NCBI GenBank assembly: GCA_020310875.1
Contig: CM035433.1
Coordinates: 107,313,758-107,377,757 of the forward strand
Source: Ceratopteris richardii
Taxonomy: Eukaryota; Streptophyta; Polypodiopsida; Polypodiales; Pteridaceae
Reading direction: 5' to 3'
DNA: 64,000 nt
Shown: piece after piece, positions 1-10,423 of the stretch
Position numbering within the stretch: the first letter of the stretch is position 1
Layout of the letters: each line of letters begins with the position of its first letter
Position numbers and translations under genes: made by a program
The notes under the pieces: model-generated
Seen by the model: only the letters and a program-made list of their open reading frames with translations
Database searches by the model: none
What the model was told of the DNA's origin: nothing

Positions 1-515
1 TGCGCCTATTTCAGAGAACTGTGAACACTCAACACATATGAATGTTCCTACTAACAATTCTCCTAGCCTGTTTGCAATTAGACTATGAAACTCAGGTCAC
101 AGACTCATTAACTACCAACTTAAATATCCTCAAAAGGATTTTACAATTGATCAAACACAGACGGAGCAGACACGGAAAGATCGGGCGCAATATTTCTTCA
201 TTTACTCAGAAAGTTACAGTTGAGTGATGAGAGAAAACTCAACTAACTTTTTCATGTCTCATGACATCTCTCTTCCTCTTTCTTGACTTCTATCTATTCT
301 TACATATGCTCTCATATCACGCCTCGACATTTTCAAGGTATTTATAGATAAATTTGTACAAGTCTATGACTAATCAAAGATCTAAGTGAACTATGTACAT
401 ATGTGTACATTCCTCATATATTTTGAATGTATCCTTCTTCCAAGCTTCAAGAATTGATCTCATCCTTCATTCTTTAGTCTTCAAACATTCAATTGGTGAT
501 TGATCTGCACCAACA
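1..515 (-). repeat. 3' LTR of Copia A, truncated by window edge
   Basis: Positions 1-515 align without gaps to 5263-5777. The retroelement-sense end starts TGTTGG (ending at 515 on the plus strand) directly after the polypurine tract. About five substitutions separate the copies. The small open frame at 42-227, repeated at 5304-5489, is an LTR by-product and not a gene. Confidence 0.95.
337..347 (-). promoter_or_regulatory. LTR TATA box (Copia A, 3' LTR)
   Basis: The sense sequence CTATAAATACC lies inside the LTR, and the same sequence occurs at 5599-5609 in the other LTR. The position fits a Pol II core promoter at the U3/R boundary. Function is inferred. Confidence 0.6.
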
Positions 516-526
516 GCTCCCCCTCA
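516..526 (-). other. Polypurine tract of Copia A
   Basis: The sense strand reads TGAGGGGGAGC immediately before the 3' LTR start TGTTGG. This is the usual place and composition of the plus-strand DNA primer. The same tract precedes the 3' LTR of Copia I at 46426-46437. Confidence 0.85.
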
Positions 527-1336
527 ATCATCAATTGAGGTTTCTCCTTTCTTCTTTATACCTGCCATGTCTTTAAACTTCTGTAGCTTTGGTCCATCCA
601 AGCTCTTTGTAAGCATATCAGCTATCTGATCCTTTGTTGAAGTATGTATGACTTCAATCTCCTTATCCATCACTTTCTCTCTTAGAAAGTGATACTGAAT
701 CTCAATGTGTTTGGTCCTGGCATGAAAAACAGGATTAGCAGCTAAATACAATGAACTCATGTTATCTCCATATATAATTGGTACCCCATGCACAATGTCA
801 AAACTCTTCATCAAAGTCTTGAGCCAAATCACTTCCTTTGCAGCTTCAACCATGCCTTTGTACTCTGCTTCTGTAGAAGACAAAGCAACTGTATGTTGCT
901 TCTTGGAACACCATGAGATAAGTTTATCTCCCATATAACACATATATCCAAAAGTTGACCTTCTATCATCTGGATTACCTGCCCAATCTGCATCACTATA
1001 AATTTTGATATTTGTATCTGAGGTAAACCCATAATACAAACCTTCATTGAGTGTACCCTTAATGTACCTCAACACTCTTTGACCTGCAATCCAATGTTCT
1101 TTCCTTGGGCAATGCATGAATTGAGACAAAACCCCTACTGCATATGATAAATCAGGTCTAGTTAAAGTAGCATAGATAAGACTACCAACTAAACTCTGAT
1201 ATTGTCTCATGTCCTTGAATTCTTCACCTCCAAACTTACTCAATTTGTGATTCACCTCCATTGGTGTAGGTGCTACCCTGCAATCATCCATTTTAAACTT
1301 GATTAACAAGTTCTTCAAATACCTTTCTTGGGTCAC
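524..1336 (-). CDS. Copia A RNase H domain (C-terminal end of pol, 270 codons)
   Basis: RNase H degrades the RNA strand of the RNA:DNA hybrid during reverse transcription. The frame opens with the RT connection (TQERYLKNLL) and passes through LVGSLIYATLTRPDLSYAVG, the usual link to Copia RNase H. The catalytic residues are visible in order: SDADWAG (Asp), STEAEYKG (Glu) and YGDN (Asp), followed by HARTKHIEIQYHFLRE. It ends beside the polypurine tract, as expected. It is separated from the RT frame by one extra T in a T run near 1340: the homologous frame in Copia I (45029-46429) reads straight through there. The ATG start is therefore a track artefact, and this is the end of one polyprotein. 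Confidence 0.93.
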   Translation of the reverse strand: MTQERYLKNLLIKFKMDDCRVAPTPMEVNHKLSKFGGEEFKDMRQYQSLVGSLIYATLTRPDLSYAVGVLSQFMHCPRKEHWIAGQRVLRYIKGTLNEGLYYGFTSDTNIKIYSDADWAGNPDDRRSTFGYMCYMGDKLISWCSKKQHTVALSSTEAEYKGMVEAAKEVIWLKTLMKSFDIVHGVPIIYGDNMSSLYLAANPVFHARTKHIEIQYHFLREKVMDKEIEVIHTSTKDQIADMLTKSLDGPKLQKFKDMAGIKKKGETSIDD

Positions 1337-2307
1337 AAAAATACTCCATGTTGAGTATATGTAATCTCCATGCCCAAGAAGTATGACAAGTCTCCCAAGT
1401 CACTTATCTTGAACTCCTTTTCCATTTGCTTCTTGAGTCTTTGTATTCCTTCTTCATCTGTACCTGTAAGGATTATATCATCAACATATATGCACATGTA
1501 TATGAAACCATTATCACTTGCTTTGACAAGCAAGCTACTATCTGCTTTAGACACCTGAAATCCAAGTTCTTTCAAGAACTTTACAAGTCTATAGTTCCAT
1601 GCCCTTGGGGCCTGTTTCAAGCCATACAAAGCTCTCTTGAGCTTGCACACATGATCTGGATACTTTTTATCTCTGAACCCTTGAGGTTGCTCCATGAACA
1701 CATCATCTGAAATATAACCATTCAAAAAAGCATTTTTCACATCAAGTTGACATAACTTCCAACCTTTACATGCAGCAATAGCTATAAGTGTCCTGATGGT
1801 TGTCATCTTTGCCACAGGACTATAAGTCTCATCATAGTCAACACCATAAGTCTGAGCAAACCCTTTGACAACAAGTCTAGCTTTGTATCTAGACACACTT
1901 CCATCTGCAAACCTCTTGGTCTTGTAAACCCATTTGCATCCAATGATTTTCTGACTATTTGGTTTTGGAACCAAATCCCATGTTTGATTCTCCAATAGTG
2001 CATCATATTCTTCCTGCATAGCTTTCTCCCATTTTTCCTTACCTTTTGCCTCTTCATATGTAGAAGGGTCTTCATCTGTTTTCATCATATAAGCATAGTC
2101 TTTTGTGGCCAAAAAAGAAGTATCATAACTATACCTTGTAGGTTGCCATTTATTCCTTGTAGACCTCCTAAGCTCTCCACTTCTTGAGGTTTTTGGTTCT
2201 TCATATTCAGGATCAAATCTTGGGGTTTCTTCCACTTCAACCTGCACTTCATTATTCTCTTGTTCATCAAATATTTGAACCTTTGATTTACCTTTCCTTT
2301 GACTCAC
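1333..2307 (-). CDS. Copia A reverse transcriptase domain (middle of pol, 324 codons)
   Basis: This is the RNA-dependent DNA polymerase of the Copia polyprotein. The N-terminal ~90 residues are the low-complexity integrase-RT linker rich in E and K. The RT core follows: [59 protein letters not shown] and the catalytic CIYVDDIILTG near residue 276. It is in the same reading frame as the upstream 2320-4260 frame and is separated from it only by one TGA codon at 2320. It loses frame at its end through a T-run insertion. The catalytic motif is intact, but the polyprotein is broken on both sides. Confidence 0.94.
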   Translation of the reverse strand: MSQRKGKSKVQIFDEQENNEVQVEVEETPRFDPEYEEPKTSRSGELRRSTRNKWQPTRYSYDTSFLATKDYAYMMKTDEDPSTYEEAKGKEKWEKAMQEEYDALLENQTWDLVPKPNSQKIIGCKWVYKTKRFADGSVSRYKARLVVKGFAQTYGVDYDETYSPVAKMTTIRTLIAIAACKGWKLCQLDVKNAFLNGYISDDVFMEQPQGFRDKKYPDHVCKLKRALYGLKQAPRAWNYRLVKFLKELGFQVSKADSSLLVKASDNGFIYMCIYVDDIILTGTDEEGIQRLKKQMEKEFKISDLGDLSYFLGMEITYTQHGVFL

Positions 2308-2319
2308 TTCTTCTTCATC

Positions 2320-4260
2320 TCATGTATTGATATTGATTGTACCTGCATACCAAGTGCTTTGCTCATCAAATGTAACATCTTTAGAAACCATAAATTGTTT
2401 TGTAGATGGACTCCACAATCTATAGCCCATCTGCTTATCATCATAACCAATGAAAACATATTTTTCAGCTTTAGGCTCCAACTTGTGCCTTAATTGTGAT
2501 GGCACATATGCATATGCCACACATCCAAAAACTCTGCAATGATCCAAGGTAGGTCTCTTACCCCACCAAGCCTCATATGGTGTCATACCCTGCAAGGCTT
2601 TACATGGTAACCTATTGACCAAATAAGTGGCTGTATTTACAGCCTCAGCCCACAAATAATTAGGGCAATTTTTCTCCTTCATCATGGATCTTGCAAACTC
2701 AACAAGTGTTCTATTTCTCCTTTCTGCTACACCATTTTGTTGAGGAGAGTACCTGCAAGTAACTTCCCTTTTTATACCTGCATTCCATAAGTAATCACTG
2801 AACTCATTAGAGAAATACTCTCCCCCTCCATCTGACCTTAATCTCTTCAACTTATGACCTGTAATTCTTTCTGCATATGCATGATAGTGTTTGAATGTAT
2901 TAAACACTTCTGACTTATCTTTGATCACATAGATAGTGATCCATCTAGTAGCATCATCAACATAAATCACATAATACCTTGACCCATTTATACTGAAATC
3001 CTTTGATGGTCCCCACACATCTGTGTGTACCAATTCAAGCTTCTCTGAGTACATAAAACCATGCTTGGAGTAAGAATTCTTATGAGCCTTACCTAATTGA
3101 CATGCCTCACATTTGTATGTCATATGTTGACCTGCAACATTAGGCAATCCAAGCACTGAACCATTGTTAATCATATCTTTAATACCTCTTTCATTGAAAT
3201 GTCCAAGCCTCTTGTGCCAAAGATCTAACTCAGAGATCTTATGTCCTCCATATGTGAACATAGCATGACCAATATTGCCTTGAATCTTCAATGTAAATAA
3301 TCTTCCTTCCTTTTTCCCTGAAACAATCTGTTTATACCCTTGGCTAGGGTCTTCCACATATACTCCATCATTAGTGAACCTTACTTCATATCCCTTTCCA
3401 ACAATTTGTCCTACACTTATCAAATTCTTAGGAATTGTAGGAACATACAAGACCTTACTCAATAAGGTGCTACCATCCTTGGCCTTCACTGATCCAATTG
3501 ACTTCACATTGTGCTTTGTGTTGTCACCTGTTTGAACAACATGATTAAAAACATTATTCTCCAAATCAGTCATCAAGGATATATTACCACTCAGGTGATT
3601 GCTACACCCTGAGTCAATGTAGAAAACTCTTTGATCTTCACTCTGCCTTTCACAAGTTGCATTCATTATCAATGTTGAATCCTCCTTTTGATCTGAAGCA
3701 TAATTGTAGTAGGTGTTGTTATATTGTTGACTTTGGAATCCTCTACCTGCATTTCTTCCAAAGTAACTCCTACCACCTCTGCCTCTGAAATTACCTCTTT
3801 GACTTCTGCCACCTCTTCCTCTTGAGTTATAATTTTGATTGTATCCACCATTACTCTGATTATTATGCCAACAATCATTAGCTAAGTGATTTGTCTTACC
3901 ACAAATCCAGCAAGCTTTGCCTCCCTCTTTGTTATTCCTGCCTCTTCCTCTACCTTTGCCACCTCCTCTTCCTCTTAGGAAGTTGGCTTGACTAGTTGTA
4001 CCTTCATCTTCACCTGCTTGTTGCTTTCCTTTGCTATTCTTCTTCTTGTCCTTTGAGTACATTGCATGACCTGCACTCTTGTCACCATCTCCTTTAACAT
4101 CCTGCTCAAATGTTAGCATATGACCTAGCAACTGATTTAAATCAGGAGTGAAATGATCAAGTGATAACTCTGTAGACAAAATGAATGGCTTCCATTTGTC
4201 ATCACCTCTCAAACCTGTAAGAATTTGCTCTGTAGACAAAATGAATGGCTTCCTGCTCAA
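2320..4260 (-). CDS. Copia A gag C-terminus, protease and integrase (646 codons)
   Basis: The domains run in this order. First, the gag C-terminus, with a basic GR-rich stretch and a CX2CX4HX4C zinc knuckle (CWICGKTNHLANDC, about residues 116-129) for RNA packaging. Second, the aspartic protease active site VFYIDSGCSNHLSG (about 210-223). Third, the GAG-pre-integrase segment (LDLWHKRLGHFNERG ... CEACQLGKAHK). Fourth, the integrase core with catalytic Asp in HTDVWGP, Asp in RSDGGGEY and Glu in NGVAERRN, followed by the usual YLVNRLP and VFGCVAYAYVP blocks. The first 30 residues are scrambled because a gag deletion was filled with copied local DNA (see 4101-4269). The frame stops at a TGA just before the RT linker. 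Copia I and L carry close relatives. Confidence 0.94.
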   Translation of the reverse strand: MSRKPFILSTEQILTGLRGDDKWKPFILSTELSLDHFTPDLNQLLGHMLTFEQDVKGDGDKSAGHAMYSKDKKKNSKGKQQAGEDEGTTSQANFLRGRGGGKGRGRGRNNKEGGKACWICGKTNHLANDCWHNNQSNGGYNQNYNSRGRGGRSQRGNFRGRGGRSYFGRNAGRGFQSQQYNNTYYNYASDQKEDSTLIMNATCERQSEDQRVFYIDSGCSNHLSGNISLMTDLENNVFNHVVQTGDNTKHNVKSIGSVKAKDGSTLLSKVLYVPTIPKNLISVGQIVGKGYEVRFTNDGVYVEDPSQGYKQIVSGKKEGRLFTLKIQGNIGHAMFTYGGHKISELDLWHKRLGHFNERGIKDMINNGSVLGLPNVAGQHMTYKCEACQLGKAHKNSYSKHGFMYSEKLELVHTDVWGPSKDFSINGSRYYVIYVDDATRWITIYVIKDKSEVFNTFKHYHAYAERITGHKLKRLRSDGGGEYFSNEFSDYLWNAGIKREVTCRYSPQQNGVAERRNRTLVEFARSMMKEKNCPNYLWAEAVNTATYLVNRLPCKALQGMTPYEAWWGKRPTLDHCRVFGCVAYAYVPSQLRHKLEPKAEKYVFIGYDDKQMGYRLWSPSTKQFMVSKDVTFDEQSTWYAGTININT

Positions 4261-4269
4261 ATGTTAGCA
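4101..4269 (-). other. Gag deletion junction with templated filler DNA
   Basis: The 26-bp block at 4168-4193 is repeated exactly at 4228-4253, and the 18-bp block at 4101-4118 is repeated exactly at 4252-4269. The two repeats sit side by side at the point where gag leaves its homology with Copia I (after GLESA). Compared with I, roughly 100 codons of gag are missing and replaced by these two local copies. Confidence 0.85.
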
Positions 4270-4535
4270 CTTTCAAGACCTAAAATATGAGGTAACAAGT
4301 AATCATTGACTCCCATATAAATAATGCTCCTAGCTTGAGCATCTTTCTTCATCCAATTTTTCAAATCTGCTAACTCTTCCCTAGTTGGAACACTAGGATC
4401 TCTTAACTGTGGCTTTTCTTCTTCTCCTGTGATGTAGGCTATTAAATCTTTGCTCATAAGATGAGCTTCCATCCTCATAGACCATGCAGGATAGTTTTCC
4501 CTATCCAATTTCTCTATCTGTAGAGAATCTCCCAT
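4257..4535 (-). CDS. Copia A gag N-terminus (92 codons, truncated)
   Basis: This is the capsid-type gag start. It opens with MGDSLQIEKLDRENYPAWSM, nearly the same as the start of Copia I gag at 43250, so the ATG at 4535 is the true start of the polyprotein. The segment DRENYPAWSMRMEAHL is the characteristic Copia gag (DUF4219/UBN2-type) opening. It ends prematurely at the filler junction. Copia I continues with a DVWNALEEHF segment that is absent here, so this copy cannot make a full capsid domain. Confidence 0.9.
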   Translation of the reverse strand: MGDSLQIEKLDRENYPAWSMRMEAHLMSKDLIAYITGEEEKPQLRDPSVPTREELADLKNWMKKDAQARSIIYMGVNDYLLPHILGLESANI

Positions 4536-4743
4536 CTTGTGTCCACCTGTGTATTGAAATCTTCAAACTTTATGAACAATATATGTACCTTTACTTCGAA
4601 TTAGACTCCTTTTGTCCTTCTTGATGTCGTATGGTCTCCTCCTCAAGCTTTGCCTTCAAACTTTCACCTTTTAGTTCTTCAATTGTTGAATTTCTTGAAT
4701 CTGCAGCAGTCGGGACCCTCCTTTCCTTGATTTGATGTCTCCT

Positions 4744-4755
4744 GCTCTGATACCA
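4744..4755 (-). other. Primer-binding site, initiator Met-tRNA type (Copia A)
   Basis: The sense strand reads TGGTATCAGAGC, the standard plant Copia minus-strand primer site complementary to the 3' end of initiator Met-tRNA. It lies 4 bp inside the 5' LTR end. About 200 bp of untranslated leader separate it from gag. Confidence 0.9.
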
Positions 4756-4759
4756 CTGA

Positions 4760-5777
4760 TGGAGAGTGTTAATCTCCAAAAGAACAACCTACTCTTGAAT
4801 TTAGAACACTTCTATATCAAGAGTAAGTCAAAACCTTCACCAAATTAGAGGTCCAATCTCCAAATTATCAAAAGTTAAGAAATTCTGTGAAGAAGATAAA
4901 ACACAGAAAGTCTGCTGCACAATTTTTTCTCATTGACCTATCAAACATGTAAAGTTTTCTATGAAATTCTGTATGGAGTATCGCCTAGAGATTGCGCACC
5001 TCCTCCAAGTTAAAGTTCTTCAAAAGGTTTAGTATAACTTGAGAAATCAACTTCACAAGTTACCTATGTCTGAATCTGCACTTCTGAGAAGTCGATTTAG
5101 ACACCCCTAACTTCTTAACTTCAATTCTCTCAGTACAAAACCCGTTTAAGCAAATGCTTCTAGCCACGAGTAGATTACCTTCCAACTTAAAGATTAAGTG
5201 CTTGCTTGCACAAAACTTTAAACTATGGAGTGAGAACTAACCAAAAGATTAAGATCGAGATTTGCGCATGTTTCAGAGAACTGTGAACACTCAACACATA
5301 TGAATGTTCCTACTAACAATTCTCCTAGCCTGTTTGCAATTAGACTATGAAACTCAGGTCACAGACTCATTAACTACCAACTTAGATATCCTCAAAAGGA
5401 TTTTACAATTGATCAAACACAGACGGAGCAGACACGGAAAGATCGGGCGCAATATTTCTTCATTTACTCAGAAAGTTACAGTTGAGTGATGAGAGAAAAC
5501 TCAACTAACTTTTTCATGTCTCATGACATCTCTCTTCCTCTTTCTTGACATCTATCTATTCTTACATATGCTCTCATATCACGCCTCGACATTTTCAAGG
5601 TATTTATAGATAAATTTGTACAAGTCTATGACTAATCAAAGATCTAAGTGAACTATGTACATATGTGTACATTCCTCATATATTCTGAATGTATCCTTCT
5701 TCCAAGCTTCAAGAATTGATCTCATCCTTCATTCTTTAGTCTTCAAACATTCAATTGGTGATTGATCTGCACCAACA
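4760..5777 (-). repeat. 5' LTR of Copia A (1018 bp)
   Basis: The sense sequence starts TGTTGG at 5777 and ends CTCTCCA at 4760, giving TG...CA ends. It carries a TATA box (CTATAAATACC) at 5599-5609. Positions 5263-5777 pair with the window-truncated 3' LTR. The LTR of Copia I (42010-43020) has similar length and end sequences and is the same family. Confidence 0.93.
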
Positions 5778-6509
5778 AAGATGTGGTTGTGCTATTGATT
5801 GATGGTTCAAAATTTACTATGCATGATGTATGCCATGTACCTCAGTTACCACATAGTTTGATGTTAGTTTCTCAACTTGATGACCATCATTACAAGGTGG
5901 TTTTCTATGCTCAGTCCTTTCGGATATCAAAGGGTAATATGGTTATTGCAAAAGGAAGAAAAGTTGGCTCACTTTTTATCCTTTATTTGTATCATATAAA
6001 GAACACTTGTTACTTGTTACCAAAGATCCTGTGGCTTGTATTTTGTATGGCCGTTTGGGTCACATATCACATAGTGGAATGGAGAATATTTCTCATTTTG
6101 GCTACTTACTTGTGTTATCTTTCTCTGATTTTTCATTTTGTGAGTATTGTCAATCTGGAAAGCAAACTAAGAATGTGCATAAAAGGCACATTAGCTCTTC
6201 AATTTTGCCTTTGGATCTCGTTCATATAGATGTGTGTGTGGTCCTATGCCCAGAAGATCATCAGGTAGTTCTCTTTACTTTGTCACTTTCATAGATGATG
6301 CTACTAGAGAATTTTGGGTATAACCTATCAAATCGAAGGATGAGGTATTCCTACCTTCAAAAATGGCTTGCTTCAATTGAACTAAACAAGGAACAAATCT
6401 CAAATCTTTATGTTCAAATAATGGTGGTGAGTATACCTCACATGAATTCATGTTTTTTGGTCAATCTCGAGGAATTTGTAGAGAGTTTACAACTCCTTAT
6501 ACTCAAGTA

Positions 6510-6557
6510 CAAAATGGTGTAGCTGAAAGGATGCAAAATGGTGTACCTGAAAGGATG
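6510..6557 (+). repeat. 24-bp tandem duplication inside Copia B integrase
   Basis: Two adjacent 24-bp copies differ at one base (GTAGCTG versus GTACCTG) and duplicate the QNGVAERM codons. The length is a multiple of three, so the frame is kept. Confidence 0.9.
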
Positions 6558-7521
6558 AATAGAACTATTTAGGATAGAGTGGTTTCTATGTTGCATCATG
6601 CAAATCTTTCACAAGGCTTTTGGGCAAAAGCAGTATTGATCGTAGTTCATGTGATTAACCTTTCACCTAGTACTGTCAAATGCCTAAAAGTGGCACAAGA
6701 GTTATGAACAAGGAAGCCACCATATTATGATCATCTTGGAATTTTTGGGTGTGAAGCATATGTTCATATACCCAAGAATCTTAGACAAAAGCTGGACCAT
6801 AAGTCAAAGAAATGCACTTTTCTTGTATATGGTCAACAAGGACAATTTGTTTATCTCTTATGGGATCCTAAAACACGCTTAATGATCAGAAGTAGTGATG
6901 TCACTTTCAATGAGTCTAAGATGCATAAACAATTCATTAAGGAGGTTGAAATGAGAAGAGTGATGTTTGAGGATACTGTCCTCGAGTTAACATGCATAAA
7001 AATGTTGCACATAGGGATGTTCAAGAGAATATCGGATCACATCAGTCTACAAATGTTACTATTAAGAAACCATTGAGATGCTCTACATGTATCTCACATC
7101 CACCTTATGGATATGTTCTAGGTTTGGATTTTGTTATGCTAACAGATGCTAGTGAGCCTTCTTGCGACAAAGAGGCCATGCAAACAAAGGATCATGTCAA
7201 GTGGGAGGGTACCATGAAGATTGAGTTGGATTCTATCTACAAGAATGATACTTGGGATTTAGTACCTTTTCCAAATGATAGGAAAGCTTTACCATGCAAA
7301 TGGGTATATAGGCCAAAATTCACATCACATAGTGTGTCTCCAAAGTATAAAGCATGACTTGTTGCAAAGGATTTTAAGCAGCAACACGGTGTTGATTTCA
7401 AAGAAATCTTCTCTCTAGTGGTCAAGATGACTACCGTTGAAATGTTGCTTGGACTCATTGCAATGGAGGACTTAGCACTACTGCAAATGGATGTGAAAAC
7501 TAGTTTCTTGCATGGAGATCG

Positions 7522-7560
7522 TACATATGAGATCTTACATATGAGATCTTACATATGAGA
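7522..7560 (+). repeat. 14-bp tandem repeat, 2.8 copies, inside Copia B RT
   Basis: TACATATGAGATCT is repeated at 7522, 7536 and (partial) 7550. It interrupts the RT segment after SFLHGD and shifts the reading frame. Confidence 0.9.
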
Positions 7561-8865
7561 TGTATATGGAAGAACCAGAGGGCTATGTAGTTCTTAGCAA
7601 AGAAAATCTAGTTTGTAAACTAATTAAGAAGAGCTCATGTGGACTTAAACACTTCCCTAGACAATGATACCAGAAGTTTGATGCTTTTATGAAGTCTCAA
7701 GGCTATTCTTGAAGCCATGAGGATCATTGTATCTACACTAAGAGATGCTCAGATGGCACCTTGATATACTTGATACTTTATGTTGATGATATGTTGATTG
7801 TTGGGAAGTACTCTTATGACTTGTCAATTCTGAAAAAGAAGTTGAGTCAGACTTTGATATCAAGGATTTGTGGGATGACAAACATATTCTTGGCATGCGC
7901 ATTACTCATGATAGGAGTAAATGGTGCATATACTTGTCTCAAAGTGAGTACATATCCAAAGTACTAATTCACATGTTCAATATGCAGGGTGGAAAGGCAT
8001 TGAGTACACCTTTACCCACATATGTGAAATTGAGCAAGGATGATTGACCCAAATTAGATGAGGACAAGGAATTCATGACCAAAATTCCTTATTAGTCTAT
8101 CATTGGTAGTCTTGTGTATGTTATAGTGGCTATGAGAGTAGACATTGCATTTGCAATGGGAGTTGTGAGCAGATATATGTCTAATCTTTGCAGGAAGCAT
8201 TGGGAAGTGGTCAAGATGATTTTAAGATATGTGAGTGGCACTAAGGACAAGGGTCTATGCACGGGTAGAGGGAAAGCATCCATTATAGATTCTGATTATG
8301 GTAGTTGTGTAGACAATCGTAAGTCTATATTAGGATACATTTTACATTTTACTAGAGGTGCTATCTCTTGGAGATCTCGTCTTCAAGAATGTAAAGTTGT
8401 TTCCACTACAAAAGTAGAGTATGTTGCAACAAGTGAGGCATGTAATGAAGCATTGTGGCTTTTTCACCTTGTTTTAGATATAGGTCTACCTTAGCACGTA
8501 CCTCGTTTGCTTAGTGATAGTTAGAGTGCCATTGCATTGGCTAAGAATCAGGTCTATCATGCAAAGACCAAGCATATTGAGGTGCGGTATCACTTCATTA
8601 GAGACTTCTTAGCCACTGAGTGCATTATTCTTGAGAAGGTTTGTACATGAGATAATGTTGCAGATGCTTTGACTAAAGCTCTACCAAGGTAGCTTTTGAT
8701 ATTGTTGTCATTTGATGGGGATTACTTGATCCATGATCTTACATAGTTACTAGTATATTGTGTAACAAGCCCATGAGGTAGGAGGTATAGTTTCTATACT
8801 TACACTCAAGTATTCTTTATCATTCTTTATTTTTCTCCCATAGACACTTGTCCATATTGGCCTTT

Positions 8866-9660
8866 AGTGGTAGATTGTTACTGTTAGTGTCTATGTGAAA
8901 CACCAAATGCCATTGGACACTTTTGTATATGTTCTTTAATAAAACATATAATGGCATAGTCAGCCACAAATTGTAAGTTTGACCGCATTTGTAACACCCA
9001 AGAAATTTGTGTTTGTGCTCTCTATGTACTATATTTTTTGTGTATTCTATAGGCTCTATGCGGAGTACTTCTTGTGGCATGTGGATCTAGGTTTTCTACA
9101 TCAAGCATATCATTGTGGAGCTCTCAAGAAGGAGAGTCCATTGAGGTGCATCACTATCAAAATACTTCATGCCTTTCCTACTAGTTCGTTTCATTGCTAC
9201 ATTTGATACTCTAAGGTCGTTGCCCTCCTTTCTTGCAGTCACCTTTGTTTATGCCATATAGAACATATTCATAAATATTTAGGATTTCCTTTATGAGAGA
9301 ACATTTGAAATCACAAAGTAGGAAAGAACAAGGTTGTTGTTTGATAAAGGTCCTTAAATATGTGCTTTGATCTATAAAATATTACAAAACAATCTTTGCA
9401 ATGCATTTAGTGCCTGAAAGCACATAAAAACTATGAAATACATATTTTGAGAAACACATACTGTGAGAAGCACATATTTTGATATTGTAAAAGGAGGGTT
9501 TCATGTGTTAAAGAAAATGAAATCCAAATATGCCAAAAAAAAACAATACACCTTATACATGAAGAGACAAACTGAAATAAGCAGCTTTCCTTGTTTCATG
9601 GCATAGACCCTTTGATCATCAATCATGTGTGCTATCCCCTTCTTACATTCTTTGTAGAAG
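8866..9660 (+). other. Possible 3' LTR start of Copia B
   Basis: After the RNase H remnant, AGTGGTAGA at 8866-8874 looks like a degraded AAGTGGGAGA polypurine tract, followed by TGTTA at 8876, which would be the LTR start. The partner LTR would lie left of Copia A outside the window, so neither identity nor the right end can be verified. No credible gene is seen. Confidence 0.35.
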
Positions 9661-9685
9661 TCTCTCTAATGCTCTCTCTCTCTCT

Positions 9686-9770
<85 letters not shown>

Positions 9771-10010
9771 TCCCTCTCTCTCTCTCTCCCCCTTTTCTCT
9801 ACATGGCCCTCCTCATTCTCCTATAGAGGAAGACTCTATCTCTCACCCTCTCTCTCTATCTATCTCTCTCTCCCCCTTTTTTCTATCTCTCTCTCTCTTT
9901 CCATGTGTGTCTATGTCACGTTGTTCTCCTATAGAGTATCTCTCTCTTTATTCCTAGATAATCTAATCTCTCTCTTATAAATCTCCAATAGATGATCTCT
10001 CTCTCTCTCT
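9661..10010 (+). repeat. (CT)n microsatellite with interruptions
   Basis: Long runs of CT are densest at 9670-9790 and interspersed to about 10010. A short phrase (CTAGATAATCTAATCT) is repeated near 9953 and 10015. The Ser/Leu-rich open frames here are translations of the repeat and are not genes. Confidence 0.97.
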
Positions 10011-10257
10011 GCTCCTAGATAATCTAATCTTTCTAGCTAAAACTTTTGTCTATAAATCCATTTGTTAGTGTATCAAACCATCTATCTTGTCCAATAAATA
10101 TTACATACTAGGATGCATGGTCGTGTTCCTTAACAGTTTAAAGTGCTTTTCTAATAAAGCGACCATGTAACGAGTGGATGTGTACACTTTCACAATTTTT
10201 AGAGATCAAGCAATGGCCTTTAAAACAATTCTTAATCCTCTATGATTACCATTCAAG
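10011..10257. other. Unassigned spacer between the CT and GA repeats
   Basis: This is AT-rich sequence with no coding homology and no repeat that I can assign. It could form the loop between the opposed microsatellites. Confidence 0.4.
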
Positions 10258-10423
10258 ACAGAGAGAAAGAGAGATAAATTTAGAGATACATAGAGAGAGA
10301 GAGAGAGGCTTTCCACATAAGGCATGAGCCAACGATAGAGAGAGAGTGATAGAGAGAGAGAGAAGAGAGAGCATGACCAAGAGAGAGCGATAGATAGAGA
10401 GAGAGAGAGAGACAAAGAGAGAG
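10258..10423 (+). repeat. (GA)n microsatellite, opposite in sense to the CT tract
   Basis: Runs of GAGAGA with interruptions span about 165 bp. The tract is the reverse complement in composition of the CT tract 250 bp to its left, so the pair can base-pair as an imperfect inverted repeat. Confidence 0.95.

Larger units (their letters stand above)
1..5777 (-). mobile_element. Copia element A (Ty1/Copia LTR retrotransposon), left end cut by window
   Basis: The order on the minus strand is 5' LTR (4760-5777), Met-tRNA primer site, gag, protease/integrase, RT, RNase H, polypurine tract and 3' LTR (1-515, cut by the window start). The 515 bp shared by the two LTRs differ at about five positions by eye, so the insertion is recent. 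The element is not intact: gag has an internal deletion with filler DNA near 4250, there is an in-frame stop at 2320, and a one-base frameshift near 1340. The sequence right of 5777 continues in an older Copia element (B), so A is nested in it. Confidence 0.95.
5778..8875 (+). pseudogene. Copia B, old degenerate Ty1/Copia pol (plus strand)
   Basis: Broken frames keep the Copia order: protease/GAG-pre-integrase (DGSKFTMHDVCHVPQL, YGRLGHISHSGMENISHF, CEYCQSGKQTKN), integrase end (TQVQNGVAER), RT (CKWVYRPKF, MDVKTSFLHGD, LYVDDMLIVGK) and RNase H (DSDYGSCVDNRKSILGY, TTKVEYVATSEACNEALWL, HAKTKHIEVRYHFIRD). Stop codons and frameshifts are frequent throughout, for example after KALPCKWVYRPK and in the LYVDD region, so it is long dead. 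Two local tandem duplications (6510-6557, 7522-7560) also disrupt it. Its left part is cut off by the insertion of Copia A. The YVATSEACNEALWL type of RNase H is a different Copia lineage from A and I. Confidence 0.9.

Noticed and set aside
42..227. 61-codon frame duplicated at 5304-5489
   Set aside because: It lies wholly inside both LTRs of Copia A, has no known domain, and is duplicated only because LTRs are duplicated.
9591..9980. Ser/Leu-rich protein of 129 codons
   Set aside because: It is the translation of a CT microsatellite. All frames of such a repeat are open.
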